A program made the translations under genes and the position numbers. Shown in pieces: positions 35,696 to 43,949 of a stretch of 64,000 nucleotides of DNA. Origin of the DNA: CAYZQH01 sp050300015. GTDB taxonomy: Bacteria > Pseudomonadota > Gammaproteobacteria > Pseudomonadales > Cellvibrionaceae. The notes beneath the pieces were generated by a model, which did no database searches, had not been told where the DNA came from, and was given only the letters and a program-made list of their open reading frames with translations. Location: contig JBNKWZ010000008.1 of the NCBI GenBank assembly GCA_050300015.1, forward strand, positions 248,001 through 312,000, read 5' to 3'. The number at the start of each line of letters is the position of its first letter. The first letter of the stretch is position 1.

Positions 35696-36332
35696 AAGTA
35701 ATACCAACTCGAATGCACCCACTTCAAACGCACCCGTGACCCCAAACGCTCTCAAAAAGAGCCGTTGGCACCTCTGGGCTATGTTGCTGGTGACCTTTGT
35801 GCCACTGATCGCCGCTTATGTGGCCTATTACACCGGCTGGGGAGTGCCACAAACCACTGTGAATAATGGGGTGCTACTGGCGCCTGCGCTGGATACCAGA
35901 CCGCTCTTGGCTGATGCCTCGGGCGAGCCGCTGGACCTATCTGACATCAAATGGCGTTTGTTGATCCCGATCACTGATTCGTGCAATGAGGCCTGTCTGC
36001 AAAACCTTTATGTAACCCGCCAAGTGCATGTGCGCCTGGGGGAGAAGGCCGAGCGCATTGAGCGGGTGGCTCTGGCAGTGGGCGATGAGGCCGAGGCCCA
36101 ATTGGCTGCCATGAGTGCAGAGCACCCGCGCTTAAGAACTTTATCCATCCCGTCCTCGAGTTGGCAAAGTTGGTGGGCGGGTAAGCATGTGCCCGCGGCC
36201 CAGGAGGCCGAGCACTATTACTTTTTAGTGGACCCTCAGGGGTTCGCCATGTTGCTGTACAGCGAGGCTCATGAAGGCAATGCGCTGCTAAAAGACATTA
36301 AGCGCATTTTGCGTTACACGCCAGAAGCGTAA
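35688..36332 (+). CDS. membrane-anchored thioredoxin-like protein of the oxidase locus
   Basis: The 214-residue product has an N-terminal polar segment rich in Asn, Thr and Pro, one membrane helix (about 28-48) and a periplasmic thioredoxin-like domain. A CxxxC pair (Cys99, Cys103 in DSCNEACL) matches the spacing of the copper-binding pair in Sco proteins. The family is known only as a cytochrome oxidase-associated hypothetical. A role in copper or disulphide handling for CuA assembly is an inference. It overlaps surf1 by 8 bp and precedes ctaA. Confidence 0.75.
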   Translation: MTESNTNSNAPTSNAPVTPNALKKSRWHLWAMLLVTFVPLIAAYVAYYTGWGVPQTTVNNGVLLAPALDTRPLLADASGEPLDLSDIKWRLLIPITDSCNEACLQNLYVTRQVHVRLGEKAERIERVALAVGDEAEAQLAAMSAEHPRLRTLSIPSSSWQSWWAGKHVPAAQEAEHYYFLVDPQGFAMLLYSEAHEGNALLKDIKRILRYTPEA

Positions 36333-36384
36333 GTTCAAAATAATACAAGGCAAGCAGACTGAGAGATAGAGTAGGAGAGTAGGG

Positions 36385-37395
36385 GTGCAACAACGTTGGG
36401 TGTTTCGATTGGCCGTGGCCGCCACCATTTTGGCAGTGGTGGTGGTGGTGTTAGGCGCTTTTACTCGGTTAGCGGATGCGGGCCTGGGCTGCCCGGATTG
36501 GCCGGGCTGTTACGGACACCTCACCTGGCCAGACACTCATGAAGAGGTGACCCAGGCACAAGCCCGATTCCCCGAGTCTCCAGTGGAGCATGATAAAACC
36601 TGGCCGGAAATGGTGCACCGCTATTTTGCGGGTACGCTGGGGCTATTGATTTTGGCCATTGCGATCCTCAGTATTCGCCTACAAAATCGCGCGTCACCGC
36701 CACCGCTTAAACTGCCCATTGCCTTGGTGATTATGGTGGTGGTGCAAGCGGCCTTTGGCATGTGGACAGTCACCTTAAAATTGTGGCCGCAGGTGGTCAC
36801 TGCCCATTTGCTGGGTGGGTTCACCACCCTAAGCCTGTTGTATCTGTTGGTGCAGCGCACTGGAGGATTCTGTTGGGCCCGCTCGTCGGTCCGTGGCTTG
36901 CGGCCATTGGCGCTTGTCGCTTTGGTCATGGTGGTGGCTCAAATTGCCTTGGGTGGCTGGACCAGCAGCAACTATGCGGCAGTGGCTTGTCCAGACCTCC
37001 CCACCTGTCACGGCCAGTGGTGGCCAACGGCGGACTTTACCCAGGGGTTTAATATTTTCCAACATGTGGGTCCCAATTACTTAGGCGGGCTGTTGGATAA
37101 TCACGCCAGAACGGCCATTCATTTAAGTCATCGCGTGGGTGCGTTTGTGGTGAGTGTCGTACTGGTGGGTCTGGCTTTCGCGCTCTTGCGCACCCGTTAT
37201 GCGCCGGCCCAACGCTGGGCGGCGGTGTTGTTTGGTGTGTTGACCTTGCAGGTCGCGCTTGGGATCAGTAATGTGTGGTGGGCATTGCCGTTGCCGGTGG
37301 CAGTTGCGCACAACGCCGTGGGTGCAATGTTATTGTTGGTGCTGGTGACGTTAAATCACCGCATTATCACGGCTGCAAAAAAAATAAAGAGGTAA
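36385..37395 (+). CDS. ctaA: heme A synthase (COX15/CtaA)
   Basis: CtaA oxidises the methyl group of heme O to give heme A. The 336-residue membrane protein has eight hydrophobic segments and the conserved histidines in EMVHRY, TAHLLGG, LSHRVGA and AHNAVGA, which bind heme. LADAGLGCPDWPGC near the N-terminus is a family signature. It begins with GTG at 36385 after a GGAG site, and the next gene follows within 3 bp. Confidence 0.96.
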   Translation: MQQRWVFRLAVAATILAVVVVVLGAFTRLADAGLGCPDWPGCYGHLTWPDTHEEVTQAQARFPESPVEHDKTWPEMVHRYFAGTLGLLILAIAILSIRLQNRASPPPLKLPIALVIMVVVQAAFGMWTVTLKLWPQVVTAHLLGGFTTLSLLYLLVQRTGGFCWARSSVRGLRPLALVALVMVVAQIALGGWTSSNYAAVACPDLPTCHGQWWPTADFTQGFNIFQHVGPNYLGGLLDNHARTAIHLSHRVGAFVVSVVLVGLAFALLRTRYAPAQRWAAVLFGVLTLQVALGISNVWWALPLPVAVAHNAVGAMLLLVLVTLNHRIITAAKKIKR

Positions 37396-37397
37396 CT

Positions 37398-38321
37398 ATG
37401 GTCGACTCAACTTTGGCGCAATCCCCCATTCAGGTAGCCTCGTGGCGGGATTATTACGAGTTGTGCAAACCCAATGTAGTCGCACTGATGATTTTAACGT
37501 CGGTGATCGGCATGCTATTGGCCACTCCCAGTATGGTGCCCTTGGATATTTTGGTGTTTGGTAACCTGGGAATTGCATTGTGTGCCGGCGCCGCCGCCGC
37601 GGTGAACCATCTGGTGGATCGTCATGTGGATACCAAAATGGCGCGTACTTTTAACCGCCCTGTGGCCAAAGGCCGAGTGAGCCCTACCAATGCCGTGATA
37701 TTTGCCGGGGTGTTGGGTCTGGCGGGCATGCTGGTCCTCATGGTGTTTGTGAATGCGGTTACCGCCTGGTTAACCTTGGCCTCCCTGGTGGGGTATGCTT
37801 TTGTCTACACGTTATTTTTAAAGCGCGCCACACCGCAAAATATTGTGATTGGTGGCCTGGCGGGGGCTGCCCCACCCTTGTTGGGCTGGACTGCAGTCAC
37901 CGGTGCGGTGGATGCTTATGGGTTACTACTGGTGTTAATCATTTTTGCCTGGACGCCCCCACATTTTTGGGCGCTGGCGGTGCACCGTAAAGATGAATAC
38001 GCGAAGGCGGACATCCCCATGTTGCCGGTTACCCATGGCGAACGCTACACCAAAATTCATATTGTTCTGTACACCGTGATTTTATTGGCCGTGAGTGTGT
38101 TGCCCTTTGCCGTGGGTATGCTCAATGTGATTTACCTCGCCGGCGCAGTGATTTTAGGCCTGGTATTTTTGGGATATTCTCTAACCCTGTTGTGGTCTAA
38201 GGCGCCGAACATTGGCATGCAAACCTTTAAGTATTCGATTGTGTACCTGATGTTGCTGTTTGTGGTGATGTTGGTGGACCATTACACCCTACCGTTGTAT
38301 CACCAGCCAGCGGGCTTCTAA
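37398..38321 (+). CDS. ctaB: protoheme IX farnesyltransferase (heme O synthase)
   Basis: The enzyme adds a farnesyl chain to protoheme to give heme O. From the ATG at 37398 the product has 307 residues, with the prenyltransferase motifs LVDRHVDTKMARTFNRP and HRKDEYAKADIPM. Multiple membrane helices fill the rest. It starts 2 bp after the ctaA stop with AGAGG before it. An earlier frame start inside ctaA is not supported. Confidence 0.97.
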   Translation: MVDSTLAQSPIQVASWRDYYELCKPNVVALMILTSVIGMLLATPSMVPLDILVFGNLGIALCAGAAAAVNHLVDRHVDTKMARTFNRPVAKGRVSPTNAVIFAGVLGLAGMLVLMVFVNAVTAWLTLASLVGYAFVYTLFLKRATPQNIVIGGLAGAAPPLLGWTAVTGAVDAYGLLLVLIIFAWTPPHFWALAVHRKDEYAKADIPMLPVTHGERYTKIHIVLYTVILLAVSVLPFAVGMLNVIYLAGAVILGLVFLGYSLTLLWSKAPNIGMQTFKYSIVYLMLLFVVMLVDHYTLPLYHQPAGF

Positions 38322-38360
38322 GCACGGTTTTTATCGATCTCAGCACTGGGAAACAACACA

Positions 38361-39011
38361 ATGGCCTTAACGGCAAAGCAAAAACGCGGGGTGACTCTCA
38401 CCATTGCGGTCATGGTGACCATCATGGCGCTCTTTTTGGGTTTGGTGGTCAATAAACTGACCTCCCCGCGGATATTGTCTCATGCAGAGCTCGCGGCCAA
38501 TGGCGCGATAGCCTTTGAAAAGCCTCGCATCATTAAACCCTTCGAACTGGTGGACCACACCGGCCAGCCCTTTACGCTTGAGACCCTAAAAGACCATTGG
38601 ACCTTAGTGTTTTTCGGGTTTGCGAACTGTCCAGATATTTGCCCTACCACATTGGCGCAGCTCTCTCGGGTGTACAAAACCTTGGATGCCGACATTCGCG
38701 ATAATACCCAGGTATTAATGGTGACGGTCGACCCTGCGCGCGACACTCCCGAGGTGCTAAAGGACTACGTCACCTTTTTTAACCCCGAATTTACCGGGGT
38801 GACAGGGGAGTTTTTGGCTATTAAACGCTTGGCAGACAACCTCAATGTGGCCTTTAACAAAGTGGTAATGGGCGATGATTACTCTGTGGATCACTCTGGA
38901 AATATCATTTTGATTAACCCCTATGGCCATTACGCGGGTTTCTTTCGCCCACCCTTTGAGCTTGCCCGTCTAAAGTTAACGTATCAATCCATCGTCAGTA
39001 CTTTTGAGTAG
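38361..39011 (+). CDS. SCO1/SenC-type copper chaperone for cytochrome oxidase
   Basis: Sco proteins load CuA of subunit II. The 216-residue product has one N-terminal membrane anchor and a thioredoxin-like domain with the copper ligands Cys90 and Cys94 (CPDICP) and His178 (DHSGN). It ends the core oxidase set in this locus. Confidence 0.96.
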   Translation: MALTAKQKRGVTLTIAVMVTIMALFLGLVVNKLTSPRILSHAELAANGAIAFEKPRIIKPFELVDHTGQPFTLETLKDHWTLVFFGFANCPDICPTTLAQLSRVYKTLDADIRDNTQVLMVTVDPARDTPEVLKDYVTFFNPEFTGVTGEFLAIKRLADNLNVAFNKVVMGDDYSVDHSGNIILINPYGHYAGFFRPPFELARLKLTYQSIVSTFE

Positions 39012-39014
39012 GCC

Positions 39015-39905
39015 ATGCATAAAAGCCTGTTGGTCGCAGGGGTTTTGTTTTATGCCTTGAGTGTCACTGTGGTGGCGCTTGCGGGGGAGGTCTATCGCTA
39101 CCAAGATGAAAACGGCCGTTGGCGGTTTACGGACAAAAAACCGAATGCCCAGCATGAAACGGTGTCTTTTAAAGCGGCCGAGCAAGAGGAGGTGCCGAGC
39201 TTAGGCTACCGCCAAGAGCAGGGCCAGAATGTGGTGGTGGCCCGTAACCCTTGGTGGGGGCCGGTATTGTTTACGGTGTTGGATGGCGAGCAAATTGTGG
39301 CAGAGGATGTTGTGGCGGCCCAATCCGACGATGTGATTGAGGCCAAGAGCAAACCCTTGCTATGGCACCCTAAGCTGCACTATCGCTATCATCTGGGCGA
39401 CCCTAGCGCTCAATTCGATGACAAGCCGCTCAGTGCACCGGTGGCGCCCGTGGGCAAATATTTGGTTACCCAGGGATTTAACGGCGCGTTTTCTCACAAT
39501 AACCCAGCCAATGCCTATGCGGTAGATATTGGTATGAATGTGGGTGATGACATCACTGCCGCGCGCGAGGGTACGGTGGTTTGGGTGAAAGACGACTATC
39601 ATATGAGCGGCGTGAATGATTACTTTTTTGACAAGGCCAATGGTATTCGTATTTTGCACAGCGATGGGTCCTTTGGCTTGTATGCGCACATCCACCTGGG
39701 CAGTGCCAAGGTTAAACTCGGAGACACGGTGACTGCGGGACAGGTAATTGCTCGTTGTGGCAGCACGGGGTTTTCCACTGGGCCGCATCTACACTTCGCT
39801 GTGCAAGTTAACAGTCGGCAGGGTTGGGTCACCGTACCCTTTACTTTTTTGCAGCAGGGTGTGCCGGTACAACCCAATAAAGACCAGTGGCTGAGGTCGA
39901 ATTAG
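39015..39905 (+). CDS. periplasmic M23 (LytM) peptidase-like protein with DUF4124 N-terminus
   Basis: The 296-residue product has a signal peptide (about 1-23), an N-terminal DUF4124-like beta segment (VYRYQDENGRWRFTDKKP), and a C-terminal M23 fold. In the latter, HNNPANAYAVDI and GPHLHFAVQ match the metal-binding motifs HxxxD and HxH, with another His in YAHIHLG. It probably acts on, or binds, peptidoglycan cross-links. It starts 3 bp after the sco gene, so it rides on the oxidase transcript, although no functional link is known. Confidence 0.88.
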   Translation: MHKSLLVAGVLFYALSVTVVALAGEVYRYQDENGRWRFTDKKPNAQHETVSFKAAEQEEVPSLGYRQEQGQNVVVARNPWWGPVLFTVLDGEQIVAEDVVAAQSDDVIEAKSKPLLWHPKLHYRYHLGDPSAQFDDKPLSAPVAPVGKYLVTQGFNGAFSHNNPANAYAVDIGMNVGDDITAAREGTVVWVKDDYHMSGVNDYFFDKANGIRILHSDGSFGLYAHIHLGSAKVKLGDTVTAGQVIARCGSTGFSTGPHLHFAVQVNSRQGWVTVPFTFLQQGVPVQPNKDQWLRSN

Positions 39906-39931
39906 ATGGTTTGCGCCTAAGAACGCACCAT
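39906..39931 (+). terminator. imperfect hairpin after the oxidase locus
   Basis: ATGGT--GCG can pair with CGCACCAT just after the M23 stop codon, leaving a 2-nt bulge, and is followed by TTTA. It is a weak candidate for the end of the operon. Confidence 0.35.
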
Positions 39932-40056
39932 TTACTGTGAAGGCGTCAACAGCTTTTGAACGCCAAGCTAGGGAAGGCTTGGCTGCAGCGCCTATAATTC
40001 ATGTTTAGACGTGTCGCGGGATTCCGCGAAGATCAAAGAGTTAGAGAGAATAACGT

Positions 40057-41565
40057 ATGCATAACGGCAGAAGTTTAAAAGCCTGGTTGGTGTGGGGAAT
40101 CATGGGCGCCGTGGCTGCCAACCTGATGGGTTGTGAAAGCGATGTGAAGGTCAGTGTCATCAACCCTGAGGCCCAAGATCGCGGCCCGCGTGACTCCGCT
40201 GCGATTGCCAGTGGTGAAGTATTGTACAACCAGGTTGGGAATGACTGTATGACCTGTCATGGCGTGGACGGTCGGTCCACGTTGTTTTCAGAGGTCATTA
40301 ACCCTTCCAATCGTTGGTCCTACGACGAACTGGTGGTGATTATTGATACCACTATGCCGGACGGTGACCCAGCGGCCTGTACAGGCGACTGCGCTGATCA
40401 TATCGCCCAGTATATGATGGAGGCTTTTTACGACGAAGGGGGTGCTGGGTCTCCTTCCAGTTCCTCAAGCAGCTCCAGTACATCATCCACTAGCAGTTCA
40501 TCGAGCGCTTCTTCTAGTAGTAGCAGTAGCAGCTCTTCTAGCAGCTCAAGCAGCAGTAGTTCATCCGGCATGAGCAGCAATTCATCGAGTAGCAGCTCCA
40601 GTAGTACCAGTTCAACGAGCTCGTCTTCGGGCCTGAGCAGCACGTCGTCTAGCAGTTCGAGCTCCAGCACTTCGTCTTCCTCCAGTAGTACTAGCTCTTC
40701 AAGTTCGAGTACTTCGTCGAGCAGTAGCTCTACATCTTCCAGTTCCAGTAGTTCTTCCTCGAGCAGTTCTTCGTCTGGTGGAAATGGCGGCAGCCCGGCA
40801 GATCCAGCGGCCATTGCCAGCGGGCAAAATTATTATGAAAACGGCGGATTTAGTTGTGCCACCTGTCACGATGCTGGCGGCGTTGCAGGGGTTCGAAACC
40901 CACCGCTCGGCGGTTTGGCTGGCACGGATATGCCCATCAGTCCTTCCAATCGCTTTACCTATTCAGAGTTGGTGACGATGATTGAAGACACCATGCCGAC
41001 TACCAATCCGAGCGCCTGCGCTGGTGAGTGTGCCGATCATATTGCCCAATATATGCTCGACGCCTTCTGGGATGACACCTTAGGCGCCAAACCCGTCAGC
41101 GGCGCCAGTGCAGGCCATGAGGCCTTTACCGTGGTGGCCAATGGGGATATCGAATCGGGTGTGACCCCTTGGTATGCCTTCGGTGACACCAACCCAGCCG
41201 TGGCGCAATCCACTGCGCAGGTGCACGCGGGACTGCACAGTCTTATGGTCTATGACCGAGGAGCTGCAACCGATGGCGCAGGCCAGGCACTGAGTGGATT
41301 GGTGGCTGGTCAAACCTACCAAATCACGGTTTGGGTACGCTTAAACTCCGGTGATGATACGGTAACTCTACGGGCCATTATTATCGACGATGCCCCGCGT
41401 GTTATTGACTTGGCGGCGGCTACTGTGAGTGATGATGGCTGGACAGCCATTACTGGAACCTACCAGCATTCTCCGCAGGGAGAGGCAGATGTTTCTGTGG
41501 TGCTGGACGGACCGGCAGAGGGTGCCATTTTCTATGTGGATGATCTTTCGGTCGTCACTGAATAG
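40057..41565 (+). CDS. di-heme c-type cytochrome lipoprotein with poly-Ser linker and C-terminal carbohydrate-binding module
   Basis: The 502-residue product has a lipobox LMGC near residue 26, so it is probably surface-anchored. A first cytochrome c domain has CMTCH (Cys64, Cys67, His68). A serine-dominated linker of about 108 residues (133-240) follows, then a second, related cytochrome c domain with CATCH (Cys267, Cys270, His271). Both cytochrome domains share the segments SPSNR or NPSNR and CADHIAQYM, so they arose by duplication. The last 150 residues resemble a CBM4/9/22-type beta-sandwich (GDIESGVTPW, a late DDLSV). The fusion suggests electron transfer close to a polysaccharide, for example to a redox polysaccharide-degrading enzyme. 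That role is inferred; no partner enzyme is nearby. Confidence 0.85.
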   Translation: MHNGRSLKAWLVWGIMGAVAANLMGCESDVKVSVINPEAQDRGPRDSAAIASGEVLYNQVGNDCMTCHGVDGRSTLFSEVINPSNRWSYDELVVIIDTTMPDGDPAACTGDCADHIAQYMMEAFYDEGGAGSPSSSSSSSSTSSTSSSSSASSSSSSSSSSSSSSSSSSSGMSSNSSSSSSSSTSSTSSSSGLSSTSSSSSSSSTSSSSSSTSSSSSSTSSSSSSTSSSSSSSSSSSSSSGGNGGSPADPAAIASGQNYYENGGFSCATCHDAGGVAGVRNPPLGGLAGTDMPISPSNRFTYSELVTMIEDTMPTTNPSACAGECADHIAQYMLDAFWDDTLGAKPVSGASAGHEAFTVVANGDIESGVTPWYAFGDTNPAVAQSTAQVHAGLHSLMVYDRGAATDGAGQALSGLVAGQTYQITVWVRLNSGDDTVTLRAIIIDDAPRVIDLAAATVSDDGWTAITGTYQHSPQGEADVSVVLDGPAEGAIFYVDDLSVVTE

Positions 41566-41590
41566 AGCCATATTGAATAAGCAGTCAAAG

Positions 41591-41611
41591 GCAGCCTTCG
41601 GGCTGCTTTTT
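41591..41611 (+). terminator. intrinsic terminator after the cytochrome-CBM gene
   Basis: GCAGCC (41591-41596) and GGCTGC (41601-41606) pair around a TTCG tetraloop and are followed by five T residues. It lies 25 bp after the stop codon. Confidence 0.9.
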
Positions 41612-41625
41612 GGTATGGGAGCTTT

Positions 41626-42525
41626 ATGTTGCAAACCAATCCAATTTGTGAAAACGGGCCCGCGGTTTCGCCGCTGGTGGCTGGGTTTTGGCGACTGCAA
41701 CATTGGCAAAAGACCACCGCAGAATTAGATGCCTATGTCCAGCAATTGTTGGAGCTGGGTGTTACCACGATGGATCATGCTTGGGTTTATCGCAGTGAGG
41801 CACCCTTTGGCCAAATGCTGAAGGCCAACCCGGCGCTTCGCAATCAAATGCAGATTGTCACAAAGTGCAGTATTCGCCCGTTGGGCTTTGGCCCGCTTGG
41901 CGCACAATCTACCAATCACTACGATGCCAGTGCGGCCTACATTACGGCATCCGTGGAGGATTCCTTAAGCGCACTGCACACGGATTACGTGGATGTGTTG
42001 TTACTGCATCGCCCCGACTATTTGATGGACGTGCATGAGGTGGCAAAATCGTTTGGGCAGCTCAAAGCCGCGGGTAAAGTGCGTTATTTTGGCGTATCCA
42101 ATTTCAGCACTGCACAACTGTCTGAGCTGAGCCAGGTGTGGCCAGAGTTGGTGACCCAGCAAGTGGAGTTTTCACCCGTGAATATGGGGCATTTGGATTC
42201 TGGGGTGTTCAACCAGTGCCGCGAGCTCGGCATTCGTCCGATGCTTTGGTCTTGTTTGGCCGGTGGGCAATTGTTCGATCCACAAAACGATAGATGCTGT
42301 CGTATTCAAAGGGCCTTAAATCAAGTGGCAGAACAAACGGGCGCCACCAGTCTTGATGCCGTGGTCTTTGCCTGGGTGTCGGCATTGCCATGTAAGCCCT
42401 TGCCCATTGTGGGGACTCAACGCATTGCGCGTGTTAAAACTGCAATAGAGGGCTTGCATTTAGCGCTGACCAGAGAGCAGTGGTATCGCATTTGGGAGGC
42501 GTCCAACGGCGCTTCGGTACCTTAG
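41626..42525 (+). CDS. aldo/keto reductase family oxidoreductase (YdhF-like)
   Basis: The 299-residue product is an AKR barrel. The tetrad is visible as Asp and Tyr in TMDHAWVYRS, Lys in IVTKCS and His in LLLHRPDY. The C-terminal NADPH-binding part has PIVGTQRIARVK. It resembles the YdhF group, whose substrates are unclear. The start codon lies 15 bp after the upstream terminator, so it needs its own promoter; none is obvious. Confidence 0.92.
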   Translation: MLQTNPICENGPAVSPLVAGFWRLQHWQKTTAELDAYVQQLLELGVTTMDHAWVYRSEAPFGQMLKANPALRNQMQIVTKCSIRPLGFGPLGAQSTNHYDASAAYITASVEDSLSALHTDYVDVLLLHRPDYLMDVHEVAKSFGQLKAAGKVRYFGVSNFSTAQLSELSQVWPELVTQQVEFSPVNMGHLDSGVFNQCRELGIRPMLWSCLAGGQLFDPQNDRCCRIQRALNQVAEQTGATSLDAVVFAWVSALPCKPLPIVGTQRIARVKTAIEGLHLALTREQWYRIWEASNGASVP

Positions 42526-43157
42526 CCATCGGGGTGTAAAGGAGCAATGAGCGTACGTGCCTATAACAACCGGAGCGCCTTTCTCACATTTCAATAAACG
42601 GGATGTTGATTGTCGCCTGTTGATCGTCGAGCGCGGTTCTTGCTCATCCATTTTAAAGTCGCCTTGCACTGTTTGCCTAAGGTTTCACGTCATAAGGGTT
42701 ATGCGAGATATCATGGTAGGTACCTTGTTACAGAGATTCATAAAGCTTGAAGGTTGCTCACAAATATCAACGTAAAAAGTATTTTTGTGAAGTTAGATGA
42801 AAAATATTAGAAAGAGTTGGCATTAATCTCGCGCGGATTGGGTCAAGCTACTTGCGTGGTAGGCTCGCTGTTGCGTGGCATGACCATTCAAATTGATTGG
42901 GCATTTTTGCCCAGAGTTTAGAGGTAGCGCACGGAAGCACCTGTATAACGATTTTGAATAAAGGTGCGGCTTTTAATTTAACGAAGGTGCCTGGTGCTTC
43001 ACTTCGCCCCAAGGTATTTCTGGTTAAAATTTTGATCCTGTATTCGCGGTGCGCGGCTGCGAATACCTCTATAGCGCCTGTATTTGGTTCACAATCGTTA
43101 TTCCCAAAAATAAGCAGTGACCACACTGCAATGATAAAAAGTAAGTGAGGGTGTGGC
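42526..43157. other. 632-bp gene-poor spacer with small hairpins
   Basis: Frames of 72, 83 and 92 codons exist here but lack ribosome sites and family-like sequence. Hairpins seen: TGGGCA-TTTT-TGCCCA (about 42897-42912), GTATTCGC/GCGAATAC (43040-43047 with 43059-43066) and GCAGTG-ACCA-CACTGC (43114-43129). The region is AT-richer than its neighbours. It may be a decayed gene or a repeat relic. Confidence 0.4.
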
Positions 43158-43859
43158 GTGAATTTAGAGCTAGAAAACCATGAAGCGCAATCAATCGTAG
43201 AAGACAGTCAAGTGGAGCCGTCATCTGAAGTTACTGCCAGTGACTATGCCGCTTCACTGTTCAAAAGCGAAAATCTGGATAAGATCGTCGAACAAAAATA
43301 TGCCATGTTGATGGCAGGGTTATCGCTCGCGAATGAACAAACGCAGCGTATGTGCCAACTGTTATTAGAGCGAGAAAGAATACTCACCTCTACCGCCAGT
43401 TTTATGTCCGATGACTTAGATCTCATGGAGGCCATTGAGCAACAAGAATCACAATTGTCCAATATTGACGACGAGATTGGGCAACTACTCACCGTAGAAG
43501 AATACGAACGTTACGATTTGTTCAAAGATTCCGGTCTTGAGCAGTATCAGCTCACGCGTTTTGCGGATAGCTTGTCGAGTATTGATCGTTTAAACGATTC
43601 CCAGCTGCACTGTTTATTAATGGCAAAGCTACGTCACAAAAGGTTATTTCTAGAAGCCATCGCTGACGCCCAAAAGTTTTCAGAAGCCGGTAATGTAGAC
43701 ACCGCGAAATCACTGCTCAATCGTGCCATTTCTCAATATCAAACCGAGTATCTATCCGAAGTGCAAAGTGTTGTTACCCAGCAGCAGCATCAGCAATTGG
43801 CAGAATTTGAAAAAACCGAGTTTGATGACGTGTATTTGAGTTTGGTTACGCCCATTTAA
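43158..43859 (+). CDS. hypothetical acidic, helical protein
   Basis: The 233-residue product starts at GTG 43158, with GTGAGGGTGTG before it. It is acidic, with no signal peptide or membrane segment, and mostly predicted helical. The middle (residues about 55-125) has heptad-like leucines and runs of charged residues, suggesting a coiled coil. I do not recognise the family. It is isolated between the hairpin spacer and the multi-hairpin element. Confidence 0.6.
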   Translation: MNLELENHEAQSIVEDSQVEPSSEVTASDYAASLFKSENLDKIVEQKYAMLMAGLSLANEQTQRMCQLLLERERILTSTASFMSDDLDLMEAIEQQESQLSNIDDEIGQLLTVEEYERYDLFKDSGLEQYQLTRFADSLSSIDRLNDSQLHCLLMAKLRHKRLFLEAIADAQKFSEAGNVDTAKSLLNRAISQYQTEYLSEVQSVVTQQQHQQLAEFEKTEFDDVYLSLVTPI

Positions 43860-43874
43860 AATGGGGGTAGATTT

Positions 43875-43949
43875 TTGGCCTTTCGGCCGAGTGTTCGAAG
43901 TCTCTCTTAAAGTCTTTTTGATATGCATAAGAATATGCAAAATCAAAAA
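43875..43949. repeat. two hairpins following the hypothetical gene
   Basis: GGCC-TTTC-GGCC forms a tight hairpin near 43878-43889. A larger imperfect one pairs TTTTTGAT (43915-43922) with ATCAAAAA (43942-43949), plus an inner TGCATA/TATGCA stem. Either could end transcription of the gene before it. The second overlaps the outer arm of the multi-hairpin element. Confidence 0.5.

Noticed and set aside
39993..39998. TATAAT hexamer upstream of the cytochrome-CBM gene as a promoter
   Set aside because: No -35 box lies at 16-18 bp; the nearest candidates are 8 and 31 bp away.
40428..40814. 128-codon acidic, Leu/Glu-rich frame on the - strand
   Set aside because: It is the antisense of the poly-serine linker; serine codons read backwards give Glu, Leu and Asp. 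No ribosome site or independent support.
42848..43148. Frames of 83 and 92 codons on opposite strands in the gene-poor spacer
   Set aside because: They overlap each other, have no ribosome sites and no recognisable composition. Treated as non-coding.
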